From assembly GCF_013391475.1 (NCBI RefSeq), contig NZ_JACBAZ010000009.1, positions 19,449 through 83,448 on the forward strand: a DNA stretch of 64,000 bases, given 5' to 3'. This DNA is from Oceaniferula marina (GTDB lineage: Bacteria; Verrucomicrobiota; Verrucomicrobiia; Verrucomicrobiales; Akkermansiaceae). Positions 8,608-17,398 of the stretch are shown piece by piece (position 1 is the first letter of the stretch; each line of letters begins with the position of its first letter). Made by a program: the position numbers and the translations under genes. The notes below the pieces were generated by a model, which saw only the letters and a list, made by a program, of their open reading frames with translations, made no database searches and had not been told where the DNA came from.

Positions 8608-10341
8608 TTGTGCGCCATCCCGGTAGTCATCCTGATTCACTTCCTGCAGCGGCAGGCAAAAGTGCAAACCGTCAGCACCCTCTTCTTGCTGCAACGCACT
8701 CAAAAAGAGTCCTCCAGCGGTCGCCGATTTGACCGTTTGATTCAATCCATCCCGCTCTGGCTGCAAATTCTCGCCGTGTTGCTGATCACCTGGATTCTCG
8801 CCCAACCCCGCTATGTAAAAGCTCAATCAACCCAGCGCATTGCGATCGTTCTCGACAGCTCGGCATCCATGCAAGTCTGCCATCATAAACTCACCGAAAC
8901 CATTCGCCAGGAAATCACGCGCCTCCGGGGACACGCAGGAAACATCGACGTCTGGCTGATGGAGTCCGCCCCCGAAAAAGAGAGCATCCACCGCGGCAGC
9001 CATATCGACCCCCTACTCGCATCATTGAACGATTGGCGTCCCACATCCGGAGCCACCGATCCATCCCACAGCCTGCGCATCGCCCGTAGCTTGGTTGGCC
9101 AGGAAGGTGCGGTTAGCTACATCACTGACACCCCTCTCAAGCGCCCCCTGCCATTTAACAGCTCCTGCCTCGCTATCGGCACCCCCATCGGCAACTACGG
9201 GTTTACCGGCGTCAGCTTTACCCAAGACCAAGAGCAGCTCATCTGGAAAGCCGTCATCCGCAATTACACGGACACCGCACAAACCTGCCAGTGGTGGCTG
9301 GAATCAGCCACAGGGACAAGCGAAAAGCAAAGCCTCCAACTCGACGCCAAAGCCGTCTTCACGCTGCAAGGAGCCTTCCCCGCAGGTCAGGAGCGCTGCC
9401 GACTCATGCTCAGCCCGGATGAATTCACTCCGGACAACCAACTGCCGATGGTTCGACCACAAAGCAAACAGCTCCTTGTCCACTCCGAACTCCCAACAAG
9501 CCACGCCATACTAAAGAAAAAAATACTGACCAGCTTTCCCCGACTCCAAGCAGAACCTAACACAGACAACTCCGATCTTGTTCTTACAACTTCATCGACC
9601 ACCCCCTTACGGCATCATCTGATCTTTTTTCTTACCGATGTGGCAAGCAAGCGTCCCTACCTCACCGGCCCGATCGTCGCCACGAAACATCCACTCACCG
9701 AAGGCCTGAACTGGCAAACACTGATTGCCCGAAACTCCCTAACCCTTCCACACCAGACATCGGATGAAGTCCTCCTCTGGCAGGGAAGCCGACCTCTCAT
9801 CTATCTACGCACCCACCCACAAAGTGGGAAAAAAGCCCTCTTCTTCAATTTTGACATCCAACAGTCCAACGCCCTGAAGCAGGAATCCATCGCTGTGCTT
9901 CTGCTCCGATTTTGCGAACAACTCAGGAAGGAAAAGATCGCGCCCGAATCCCGGATGAGCGAAACCGGGGAACCTCTCGAACTCAGCTACCACACCCCGC
10001 TATCCTCCCACCCACTCCGCTACGAACAACTCAACCTCGATGGCTCCGTCCTGCATTCAAACGAAGTCCGCCCGCCACTCCAGGCGCCAGACGAACCCGG
10101 ATTTTTTCACATCCTCCAAGCGGAAAAACCCCTACTGAGCTCGGCTACCTATTTTGCCGATACCCGCGAGGCCGATTTTTCTGCATGTGGCAGTGATCGG
10201 CAATGGGCAAGCAACTCGGCCAGTGCCATCGATCGCCACACCCGCGACGACCACTACTGGCGACTCTGGGCAGTTATTGCCTTGCTTTGCATCTTAGGAG
10301 CCTGGTTCTACACGCACAACAAAGACCGAGAAAAGGAGTAA
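8608..10341 (+). CDS. BatA/VWA-like membrane protein (start codon uncertain)
   Basis: The frame contains an N-terminal BatA-type segment (LWALCAIPVVILIHFLQRQ), a second membrane helix near residues 51-66, a VWA-like strand with an SxS metal motif (IVLDSSASM, about residues 84-92), a long extracytoplasmic beta-rich region and a C-terminal membrane helix (LWAVIALLCILGAWFY). The TTG at 8608 is the first conventional start codon. The conserved BatA N-terminus extends upstream in frame, however, and only ATT/ATC codons are available there back to the DUF58 stop at 8549. The real start may therefore be a rare codon around 8566-8578. It is the last gene of the operon and ends 7 bp from a convergent gene. 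Confidence 0.85.
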   Translation: MCAIPVVILIHFLQRQAKVQTVSTLFLLQRTQKESSSGRRFDRLIQSIPLWLQILAVLLITWILAQPRYVKAQSTQRIAIVLDSSASMQVCHHKLTETIRQEITRLRGHAGNIDVWLMESAPEKESIHRGSHIDPLLASLNDWRPTSGATDPSHSLRIARSLVGQEGAVSYITDTPLKRPLPFNSSCLAIGTPIGNYGFTGVSFTQDQEQLIWKAVIRNYTDTAQTCQWWLESATGTSEKQSLQLDAKAVFTLQGAFPAGQERCRLMLSPDEFTPDNQLPMVRPQSKQLLVHSELPTSHAILKKKILTSFPRLQAEPNTDNSDLVLTTSSTTPLRHHLIFFLTDVASKRPYLTGPIVATKHPLTEGLNWQTLIARNSLTLPHQTSDEVLLWQGSRPLIYLRTHPQSGKKALFFNFDIQQSNALKQESIAVLLLRFCEQLRKEKIAPESRMSETGEPLELSYHTPLSSHPLRYEQLNLDGSVLHSNEVRPPLQAPDEPGFFHILQAEKPLLSSATYFADTREADFSACGSDRQWASNSASAIDRHTRDDHYWRLWAVIALLCILGAWFYTHNKDREKE

Positions 10342-10348
10342 CCTAGAA

Positions 10349-13300
10349 CTACTGCCAGAGCTTATATAACTCCAAATCCCGCTCGGCAGCAGGCAGGTTT
10401 TCATGATTCAACTCACGGTACACCTCTACCCGCTTTCGAAGCATTGCTTCATCGCTAAATGGAAAGTGGGGTTCGTAATCAAGGATGACTGGTAGCAAGT
10501 CCTCAGCTTCAAGACGTTTCGCCAGCGTCCAGCGCAATCTCATCCGATAGGTTTCGGCAAGGTAGGTATTGAATGGTTTTTCCATTTTCTCAAGCAGCGC
10601 TTGTTCCTGGCCTTTCATTTGCTCAGGATTTTCCAAACGCTGAATCAGCTGCTTCAAACACAACTCGACATGTCCCCGCAAGCACCAAATGTGATGGTTC
10701 AATGAGTTGATCAAAGCCTTGATCTCCCTATCTTCTGCAGAGGTATTGCTCGTACCCCAAAAATAGACAAGCCGAAGAGCGTGATAATCCAGTGGCATAC
10801 TTTCTTTAAATCGCTCGCAGTATTCCAAGCTTCGCTCATGCTTGGCCTGCACCAACGTCCTGGCCCAGATAATCTCTTCCACCGAATTGACCGGATCAAA
10901 GGAATAACCTTGGTCTTGCTTAAGCCTATTCCCCAACTGCTTCAGCAACTGGTGCCTCTCAATCGCTGTTTCACTATCAAACCAATCCACGCCCTTCCAT
11001 ATTCCGGTATTCCTTTCCATGGTCATGGCAACCGTGGCCATTGCATAGGCATAGCGCTCTTCATTAAGTTGACCATCGTAGTCATCGAGCACCATTCCCC
11101 GTTTCATGGCTTCATTCAAGATCTCATGGATAGGGTGCTCAAGAACGCTCGAGCCCCCGGTTCGGGCCACCCTGAACTCGAGCAGGTTTTGATCATCGGT
11201 ATTGATTGCATCATTCCTAGAAGCCAATTCGTCGACATATTTCGAACCTGCAATCGCATGCGCCAGCACACCCTCGATCGACCTCACCCCCCAAGCATAA
11301 TCTACCCCCAGCTTAAAGGGATATTGCGCAAACTTCTGGCGCATCTTGGTTAAACTCCATTTCCGTTTTTGTTTGCTGCATACAACGACAACATCCCCAC
11401 CCAAGGTCTGGTAGGCGCACACGTGCGGAAACACCGAGCGAAGGGTCACCAATATAAGCTCTACACTCTCTACTTCAATTTCATAGGCCTGCAGCCATTG
11501 CATAAATAGCCCGTCGTCCTGCAACTTATCGGAAACCGATCGATAATAATCCTGTGTGTACAGATTGGCCACCCCAACCCGCTGAGGATTGGACGGCTCG
11601 GAGGCAATCAGATCATAGCGTTTGCCCTTGCTTGTCATCAGACTCTCGCGGGCATCCCCAATCACAACATTCACCTTCGGATGGTTCACCATGTCATGGT
11701 TCACAGAAGCGTAATACCTAGCGCATTCAAGTAGATGAGGTTCGAGTTCAAACACATCAACCGACTCAATACTCTCTACCTCTGCCAACCAACCAACCGA
11801 AGTTCCAGTTCCCACACCAATCACGCATGCCTGTTTCGGCTCTCCTGGGTGAAGCAAAGCACCTAACATGGGAAGCATGATTTGCGTTCCCGCATCTCCC
11901 AAGGCAGTTCCGTCACTTTTTCCATTACTTAGCAATGCCATGTCCATTCCCACCGCCAAAGATCCTGACATCTCACGACCATCAAACTGATAGATCGTAT
12001 CCCGCTTCATCTCTCGTTTTTCATGCTCAATCTCCACTAAGCTTTCATTGGGATGAATAGCAGAACGCCCAAAGCCAATCGGGTTCTGCAACCAATAAAC
12101 CGACAAGCCGCTCCCCTGAATCAAACCCAGCACCGTCATGCCAGCCAAAACAGCAGCCAATGAAGCCGTCTTCCATTCACGCATCCGATAACTCCCCAGC
12201 ACCACAAGCAGAGCCACAGCCAAAGCAAGTATCACCGCCCAAAACCAACTCACAGATATCCCCAAGCCTGGCACCAAAACAAAACCACCCAAAATCGATC
12301 CCAGAACCGCCCCGGCGGTATTAAAGGCATAGACGTTGCCAAGTTGCCGACCAACACCCTGCCGGCCTCTTCCGACCAGAGAAAGGATCAAAGGAAACTG
12401 AATCCCAGCCACCATCGAAGCCGGAAAAACCAACAAGCCGGCGATCACAAACCAGACCCACAAACGATCGCCAAAAGGATAACCCATGTATCCATTCTGC
12501 AGCACATTGCAAAACCGGGCAAATCCATCACCCCAAATATAAGGCAGAGCCATCGCCAAAGCAAAACACACCGAGACCAAGGCCAACAAGCCGTAACTCG
12601 GCCTGACATAATTCAACATCTGCGAGTATACCACGCCCCCCAGACTCATTCCCAGCAACACCACAACTAGGATCAATCCAAAGTTGTAAACAGATCCACC
12701 CAACAGTGGAATTGATGAGCGAAACCAGAGGATTTCAAACACAAAAAACAAAAAGCCACTCAGTCCAGCAAGAGAATACAGCCCCCAGGCATTGCGAGTC
12801 TCTGCTCCCGAACCTTTTTCTTCACCCGCTGTTGCCTGTTTCCGTTTTCCTTCCCCCAACGCAACCAGCCAATACGCTACCCCGCCAAGCAGCAAGTTGA
12901 CCCCAGCAGCCAATAGCAACGCCTGTGTGTTCCCCCACGCTTCCAATAAATAAAAATTCGTCACATACGCCCCACAAACGGCACCGGCAATATTCAAGCC
13001 ATACAGCGCAGCACTCGACTGCCTCACCTCATCTTCGTCTGTTTGCACTAGACGAATCGCAGCGGGCAAGGTTCCCCCCATCAAAAAACACGGCAGACCC
13101 ATCACCCATATCGAAATCAACATCTGCAACACAAGTGCCCACGTCCCCAATGACTGAAGCCCACCCGTCATGTAATACAACTTTTGCCCCAAGCCCAATA
13201 GAACAGGACTCATCAGCACACTAAGACCAATCAAGAACTCGAGCCTGGCATAAAACCTCCCCGGCGTCTTCGTCTGATCCGCTTTTCGACCCAAGAACCA

Positions 13301-13477
13301 ACTCCCAGCACCCAATGCCCCCATAAACACCGCCAGCACCGCCGAAGCAGCCAAGGTCGAACCTCCAAACACCAATCGAAATTCGCGTAGCCACACCACC
13401 TGATACGCCAAGGAACAAAAGCCGGAAAAAAATAAAAACAGGGCCACCGTAATGAGCCGTCGGGAGGGGGATATCAT
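10349..13477 (-). CDS. Multi-spanning membrane protein fused to a spermidine-synthase-like domain
   Basis: The start is set at the ATG ending at 13477 (MISPSRRLITVALFLFFSGF). A longer form from 13531 would add 18 residues. The N-terminal half of about 500 residues has roughly 14 membrane segments of the fused MFS/spermidine-synthase type (SGFCSLAYQVVWLREFRLVFG is the characteristic opening). A Rossmann methyltransferase-like fold of the spermidine synthase superfamily follows, with the motif VIGVGTGTSVGWLAEV and an acidic VDVFELEP strand. The last 250 residues are helical and unrecognised. These fusions are widespread in Verrucomicrobia and Planctomycetes, and polyamine synthesis has not been established for them. 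The gene ends 7 bp from the convergent BatA-like gene. Confidence 0.8.
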   Translation of the reverse strand: MISPSRRLITVALFLFFSGFCSLAYQVVWLREFRLVFGGSTLAASAVLAVFMGALGAGSWFLGRKADQTKTPGRFYARLEFLIGLSVLMSPVLLGLGQKLYYMTGGLQSLGTWALVLQMLISIWVMGLPCFLMGGTLPAAIRLVQTDEDEVRQSSAALYGLNIAGAVCGAYVTNFYLLEAWGNTQALLLAAGVNLLLGGVAYWLVALGEGKRKQATAGEEKGSGAETRNAWGLYSLAGLSGFLFFVFEILWFRSSIPLLGGSVYNFGLILVVVLLGMSLGGVVYSQMLNYVRPSYGLLALVSVCFALAMALPYIWGDGFARFCNVLQNGYMGYPFGDRLWVWFVIAGLLVFPASMVAGIQFPLILSLVGRGRQGVGRQLGNVYAFNTAGAVLGSILGGFVLVPGLGISVSWFWAVILALAVALLVVLGSYRMREWKTASLAAVLAGMTVLGLIQGSGLSVYWLQNPIGFGRSAIHPNESLVEIEHEKREMKRDTIYQFDGREMSGSLAVGMDMALLSNGKSDGTALGDAGTQIMLPMLGALLHPGEPKQACVIGVGTGTSVGWLAEVESIESVDVFELEPHLLECARYYASVNHDMVNHPKVNVVIGDARESLMTSKGKRYDLIASEPSNPQRVGVANLYTQDYYRSVSDKLQDDGLFMQWLQAYEIEVESVELILVTLRSVFPHVCAYQTLGGDVVVVCSKQKRKWSLTKMRQKFAQYPFKLGVDYAWGVRSIEGVLAHAIAGSKYVDELASRNDAINTDDQNLLEFRVARTGGSSVLEHPIHEILNEAMKRGMVLDDYDGQLNEERYAYAMATVAMTMERNTGIWKGVDWFDSETAIERHQLLKQLGNRLKQDQGYSFDPVNSVEEIIWARTLVQAKHERSLEYCERFKESMPLDYHALRLVYFWGTSNTSAEDREIKALINSLNHHIWCLRGHVELCLKQLIQRLENPEQMKGQEQALLEKMEKPFNTYLAETYRMRLRWTLAKRLEAEDLLPVILDYEPHFPFSDEAMLRKRVEVYRELNHENLPAAERDLELYKLWQ

Positions 13478-13583
13478 GGTGCTGGACACTAAGCCAATCT
13501 CCCACAAAATAGCAAACCCGTTCTCAACCAACCTCTTCTACCTCTTATTGAGGCCACCACACACGGCAAACGTGTCAGAAACG

Positions 13584-15335
13584 TTAACGGTATGTCTCCA
13601 AGCGCTGCAACATAGCCGTGATTTGTTCGCGTTCTAGCCGACTCCCCTTGTCTCGGTTCAAGGTATCGAGAAGCACTTCTTTCGCCTCGGTGTAACGTTT
13701 CGCTCTGGCCAGGTTTCGCGCATAATCCATGGCAAAGCGGACACGCTCTGGATCCAGCTGATACGCTCTCTCATAAGACGCCAACACCTCGGAAAAACTG
13801 CCCCCCCGCTTTTGCAGCAAACGTCCTAATAGGTTATGTGCACGCGCATAATCCGGATACTGCTTGATCGATTGGCGACACCAGTGCACGGCCTCGCCCC
13901 ATTCACTCCGCCCGGCATATATCTGAGCCATGTTGTAACAGACGATGTGCTGGCTGGCATGCAACCGTAAGGCCTTTTGGTAATGCACCAATGCCAGATC
14001 ATCCTCGCCCTGCATCCGATAGAGTGTTGCCAGATTCGTGTGCGCCGTGCCACTCCGAGGCTCCACCTTGACCCCGTGCGTAAAAAGTGCTGCGTCATCT
14101 TGCCAGACCTTGGATTGTTTGAAACTCAACAACGCAAAAAATACCACGATCATCGACAGCACGGCAATCGACATGTTCCTCAGCCCCCGCTGCAACGCGT
14201 CCAGATAGAGTGCCACCGGCACAGCCAGGCCTGCTAACGCTAAATAGCTATACCGATCCGCTGAAAACCCGGAACCAACATAAAAAACGCCTAACACAGG
14301 CGCCAAACAAACCAAAAACCATAACAAACCAATCACTCCACTCCGGTAGCGCATCCGAACCAGCCCCCCTCGAGTCAGAACCCCATAGCCAACCAACAAT
14401 AAAACCAACACTCCACAGACCGTTAAAACTCCATACCTGATTCCTTCAGGATACGCATACTCGAACGTCAGATACCTGGGATACAAACTGTGCTGAAGAT
14501 AAAACGAGACCGATGCCGGCAGATACGACAGTCGCTCCCAGAGCCCCTGTTGTCCCATAAATGCATGATGACTCCCCGCGTATTGAACCAAAATAGCCAC
14601 CACTGCCACCACGAAAGATAATAAAAAATACATCCAGTTTCTTTTCAAGCTACCGCAGAACTGTCGCAGAATAGGAGAACGATCTCCCTCCCTGTCGGAC
14701 ATCCACACATCCAGTAATAGATACAAAACCGGAACCACCACGGCAGACGGCTTGGAACACAAGGCAAGGGTCAGCAACACAGCAGTGAGTCCATAAGCCG
14801 ACTTCAGGTTTTTCTGTTTCGCCCAACAATAACAAGCCAGCGATGCCATGGCAAGAAACGCATACAACACATCTTTGCGCGAAGATATCCATGCAACCGG
14901 TTCAACATGCAAGGGGTGCAGGGAAAAAAGCAATGCCACCAGTGCCGCAACCCAAGTCGAAACCTTCAGCAACCGGAGCAAAATATAAAAACCAAGGGTC
15001 GCTCCAAGATGCAAAATAACATTCCCCCAATGGTGCACTCCCGGAGAATCCGCGCCACCGCCAAACCAAGACACCTCAAGCATGTAAGAGAGCCAGGTCA
15101 ATGGATGCCATAGATTCGATGGTGTTGCCGTCATTGCCCACACACCACTTTGAGCGTTCAAACCCGACAACACCGCAGGCTGGGCAGCCACATGCATCGG
15201 ATCATCATAATTCAAAAAAGCAAAACTACCCACTTGTAAAAAAGGGAGTGCTGCCACAACACCAACCACAATCAAAGCAGCCAGATCCGTCCATGTCCAA
15301 TGGTTGGATCGAGAAAGGTCGGAAGGTGTTGCCAT
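13584..15335 (-). CDS. TPR-containing membrane glycosyltransferase-like protein (Tmtc/PMT-like)
   Basis: The start is set at the ATG ending at 15335 (MATPSDLSRS); upstream in-frame ATGs would only add a hydrophobic leader. About ten membrane segments occupy the first 400 residues. They include the LNYDDPMHV and SLHPLHVEPVAWISSRKDVL motifs typical of the protein O-mannosyltransferase-like, TPR-tailed family found in Planctomycetes and Verrucomicrobia. At least three to four TPR units follow (about 430-580). The acidic DD motif near the first loop fits a GT-C glycosyltransferase. Donor and target are unknown; glycosylation of exported proteins is plausible. Confidence 0.75.
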   Translation of the reverse strand: MATPSDLSRSNHWTWTDLAALIVVGVVAALPFLQVGSFAFLNYDDPMHVAAQPAVLSGLNAQSGVWAMTATPSNLWHPLTWLSYMLEVSWFGGGADSPGVHHWGNVILHLGATLGFYILLRLLKVSTWVAALVALLFSLHPLHVEPVAWISSRKDVLYAFLAMASLACYCWAKQKNLKSAYGLTAVLLTLALCSKPSAVVVPVLYLLLDVWMSDREGDRSPILRQFCGSLKRNWMYFLLSFVVAVVAILVQYAGSHHAFMGQQGLWERLSYLPASVSFYLQHSLYPRYLTFEYAYPEGIRYGVLTVCGVLVLLLVGYGVLTRGGLVRMRYRSGVIGLLWFLVCLAPVLGVFYVGSGFSADRYSYLALAGLAVPVALYLDALQRGLRNMSIAVLSMIVVFFALLSFKQSKVWQDDAALFTHGVKVEPRSGTAHTNLATLYRMQGEDDLALVHYQKALRLHASQHIVCYNMAQIYAGRSEWGEAVHWCRQSIKQYPDYARAHNLLGRLLQKRGGSFSEVLASYERAYQLDPERVRFAMDYARNLARAKRYTEAKEVLLDTLNRDKGSRLEREQITAMLQRLETYR

Positions 15336-15374
15336 CAAATCGATGATAAAATTTTTCGCATCAAAATAAAGCAA

Positions 15375-15404
15375 TAAAAAAGGCGCAGCCACCACGGCTA
15401 CGCC
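15375..15404 (-). terminator. Rho-independent terminator of the PEP-CTERM gene
   Basis: Read on the minus strand, GGCGTAGCC/GGCTGCGCC (15404-15396 and 15390-15382) forms a stem-loop followed by a run of seven T residues. It lies 30 bp downstream of the PEP-CTERM stop codon. Confidence 0.85.
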
Positions 15405-15434
15405 TATAAAAATGATTAATTGCTAATCGGGCAC

Positions 15435-16589
15435 TTAAGCGGCTGACCGTTTACGGCGGAAGCATAAGAAGCCAAATCCAGTCAAAAGCATCGCCACACT
15501 AGACGGCTCAGGCACGAGTTGTGTCAGTGGTGTATCTGGGATGGGCTCATCATCCCCAGGTGGATCCCAGCGTGGTGTTCCCACGGTTCCTCCCTTACCA
15601 TCCACAGTCCAAGAAAACACCAAATCATCCAAGCCATCAGTCTCCGAGACAGGGACACCGCCTTTAAGGGTACCGTCGGCATTGGTCCAATCATCTTCCA
15701 AATCAATTCCAGGTTGATCATCAGGTAAAACAAACAAGGCCACCCAATCCGTCACAATCAAATTCGCATCCACTCCATCAACCGAAGGGTTTCCTGTTTT
15801 CTTAATAGTGAAAATGATATCATCAGCGCTGCCATCGGAGGGAGAAGCACCCACATCATAATGGATCCATTCAAATTGCTCTCGTGTCCCAAATAATTCG
15901 GCATCAGGCATCGCAGCGATATTACCTTCCATTGAATCCGGGTTATAAAACCCGTTCCGGGTCAAGTTTTGTTCTACCGCAATATGACCGTCTTGTCCTG
16001 CCGCGGGTAACACTCCATTATCCAAATACAGAACCGATGGAGTTGTATTACGGCGTAAGCCAAAGTAAACCTCTGTTCCTATTGGAAATAGATTATTAGC
16101 AACCCGAAACTCCGAAGTATACTCTTGCATTTCATGCTGCATGCTCAATCCAACAAAAAAAGAACTGCCAGCCGCCACATCATTCGTCATATGAAAAGAA
16201 GGCTGGGTACTGGTATCCGTTTCTTTGACAAAGTTATTCCAAGGAGACATGGAATCGGTGGCAACCCACCATTCTCCGGCTTGATCCGAAACCCCTAAAA
16301 AGGTGGATGTGGCATCCCCTATTCCCGTGGGGTTAATGGTGTTAAAAACTTGAACTTGACCTGCATCAACCCGACTCGTCCCCCCTAGTCCTCCCGTGTA
16401 ATTTTTGGTCTTCTCCTTGGGAAGTCCCGTTTTTTTATCAATCTTGTATGATCCGTCTTTGTCACGCTCATAGGCAGTGACAGAATAATCATCATCGTGA
16501 GTAGAGCCTATACCTACCACATCCCACTTCGCAAAGGAAGCGGCCGGCAAGAAGGCAGCAATCGTTAATATCGTTCTCGTTTTCATCAT
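15435..16589 (-). CDS. PEP-CTERM-anchored secreted protein
   Basis: The start is set at the tandem ATGATG (16589/16586), which opens a short signal peptide (MKTRTILTIAAFLPAASFA). The mature part of about 360 residues is beta-rich, with many Asp, Gly, Thr and Asn and no recognised catalytic motif. The C-terminus is a textbook PEP-CTERM tail: VPEPSS, a hydrophobic helix (VAMLLTGFGFLCF), then RRKR. Such proteins are exported and processed by an exosortase; none is encoded in this window. A terminator follows. The gene has a long upstream region of about 250 bp and is probably transcribed alone. Confidence 0.88.
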   Translation of the reverse strand: MMKTRTILTIAAFLPAASFAKWDVVGIGSTHDDDYSVTAYERDKDGSYKIDKKTGLPKEKTKNYTGGLGGTSRVDAGQVQVFNTINPTGIGDATSTFLGVSDQAGEWWVATDSMSPWNNFVKETDTSTQPSFHMTNDVAAGSSFFVGLSMQHEMQEYTSEFRVANNLFPIGTEVYFGLRRNTTPSVLYLDNGVLPAAGQDGHIAVEQNLTRNGFYNPDSMEGNIAAMPDAELFGTREQFEWIHYDVGASPSDGSADDIIFTIKKTGNPSVDGVDANLIVTDWVALFVLPDDQPGIDLEDDWTNADGTLKGGVPVSETDGLDDLVFSWTVDGKGGTVGTPRWDPPGDDEPIPDTPLTQLVPEPSSVAMLLTGFGFLCFRRKRSAA

Positions 16590-16836
16590 AAGGGGGTATT
16601 TAAGTATGATTTTATTTGGTTCAGACATCATTTGCCTGAGTCTCTTAGACAAGCCCATGCCCTCAAGACCGCGCTACTTTAGCGATCACAATTCAAAAAT
16701 AAAAGCAATTAATGCGTATTTTTTGAAATAATATGAGCGCTGCGTGGAGTTGAACTAGATTCACACCCGCCCCCTGTAAAGAAAAATATAATCAATAAGC
16801 AAATAAACGTGAACCACTCGTTTAATTGAGAGTTAT

Positions 16837-17391
16837 TTATAATCCACGAATACAAAGGGATGCCAAGTGGTCCCGCTCAGACAAAGACGGCCCTTCAACA
16901 GGCCATGGGATGGCGAGATCAGGATCATCCCAGCGCAGCACCCGTTCGCTGGATTCGTGTCTCGGCCGACTGACGGCATAGATCAGCTCAGCCTCCTCAC
17001 TGAGAGTGACAAAGCCGTGGGCAAAGCCTTCCGAAATAAACAAAGCCTGAGGCTCATCAGCGGAAAGCTCAAAACCCTGCCAACGACCGAAAGTAGGTGA
17101 TTTCTTGCGCAGATCGACGACCACATCCCAGATCCGGCCACGCACCACACGAATGAGCTTCGCTTGGCCGTATGGTTTTTCCTGATAATGCAATCCGCGC
17201 AGAACCCCTTGCTTGGAGTGAGACATGTTCCACTGCTGCCAAGACATGCCCAATTCTCCCATACGCTCATGCAATACCGGGTCATCGAGCACCTCGAACC
17301 ATCCTCGCTCGTCCAGATGGCGAGTGCGGTCAAGCAAGAGCACGCCCTCGAGTCGTGCCTCGGTATGAGTCTGATGGTCGGGGGATGGCAT
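16837..17391 (-). CDS. rmlC: dTDP-4-dehydrorhamnose 3,5-epimerase-like protein
   Basis: The start chosen (17391, MPSPDHQTH) gives 184 residues, the usual RmlC size, and sits 7 bp after the preceding stop. A longer start at 17418 would overlap that gene by 20 bp. The cupin motifs are clear: GVLRGLHYQ with the catalytic histidine, DLRKKSPTFG, EGFAHGF, and a tyrosine in ELIYAVS. The family epimerises C3 and C5 of 4-keto-6-deoxy sugar nucleotides. The gene is last in an operon of sugar- or amide-modifying enzymes. No rmlA, rmlB or rmlD homologue is in the window, so the substrate could be a nucleotide sugar other than dTDP-4-keto-rhamnose. Confidence 0.85.
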   Translation of the reverse strand: MPSPDHQTHTEARLEGVLLLDRTRHLDERGWFEVLDDPVLHERMGELGMSWQQWNMSHSKQGVLRGLHYQEKPYGQAKLIRVVRGRIWDVVVDLRKKSPTFGRWQGFELSADEPQALFISEGFAHGFVTLSEEAELIYAVSRPRHESSERVLRWDDPDLAIPWPVEGPSLSERDHLASLCIRGL

Positions 17392-17398
17392 GGACAAG

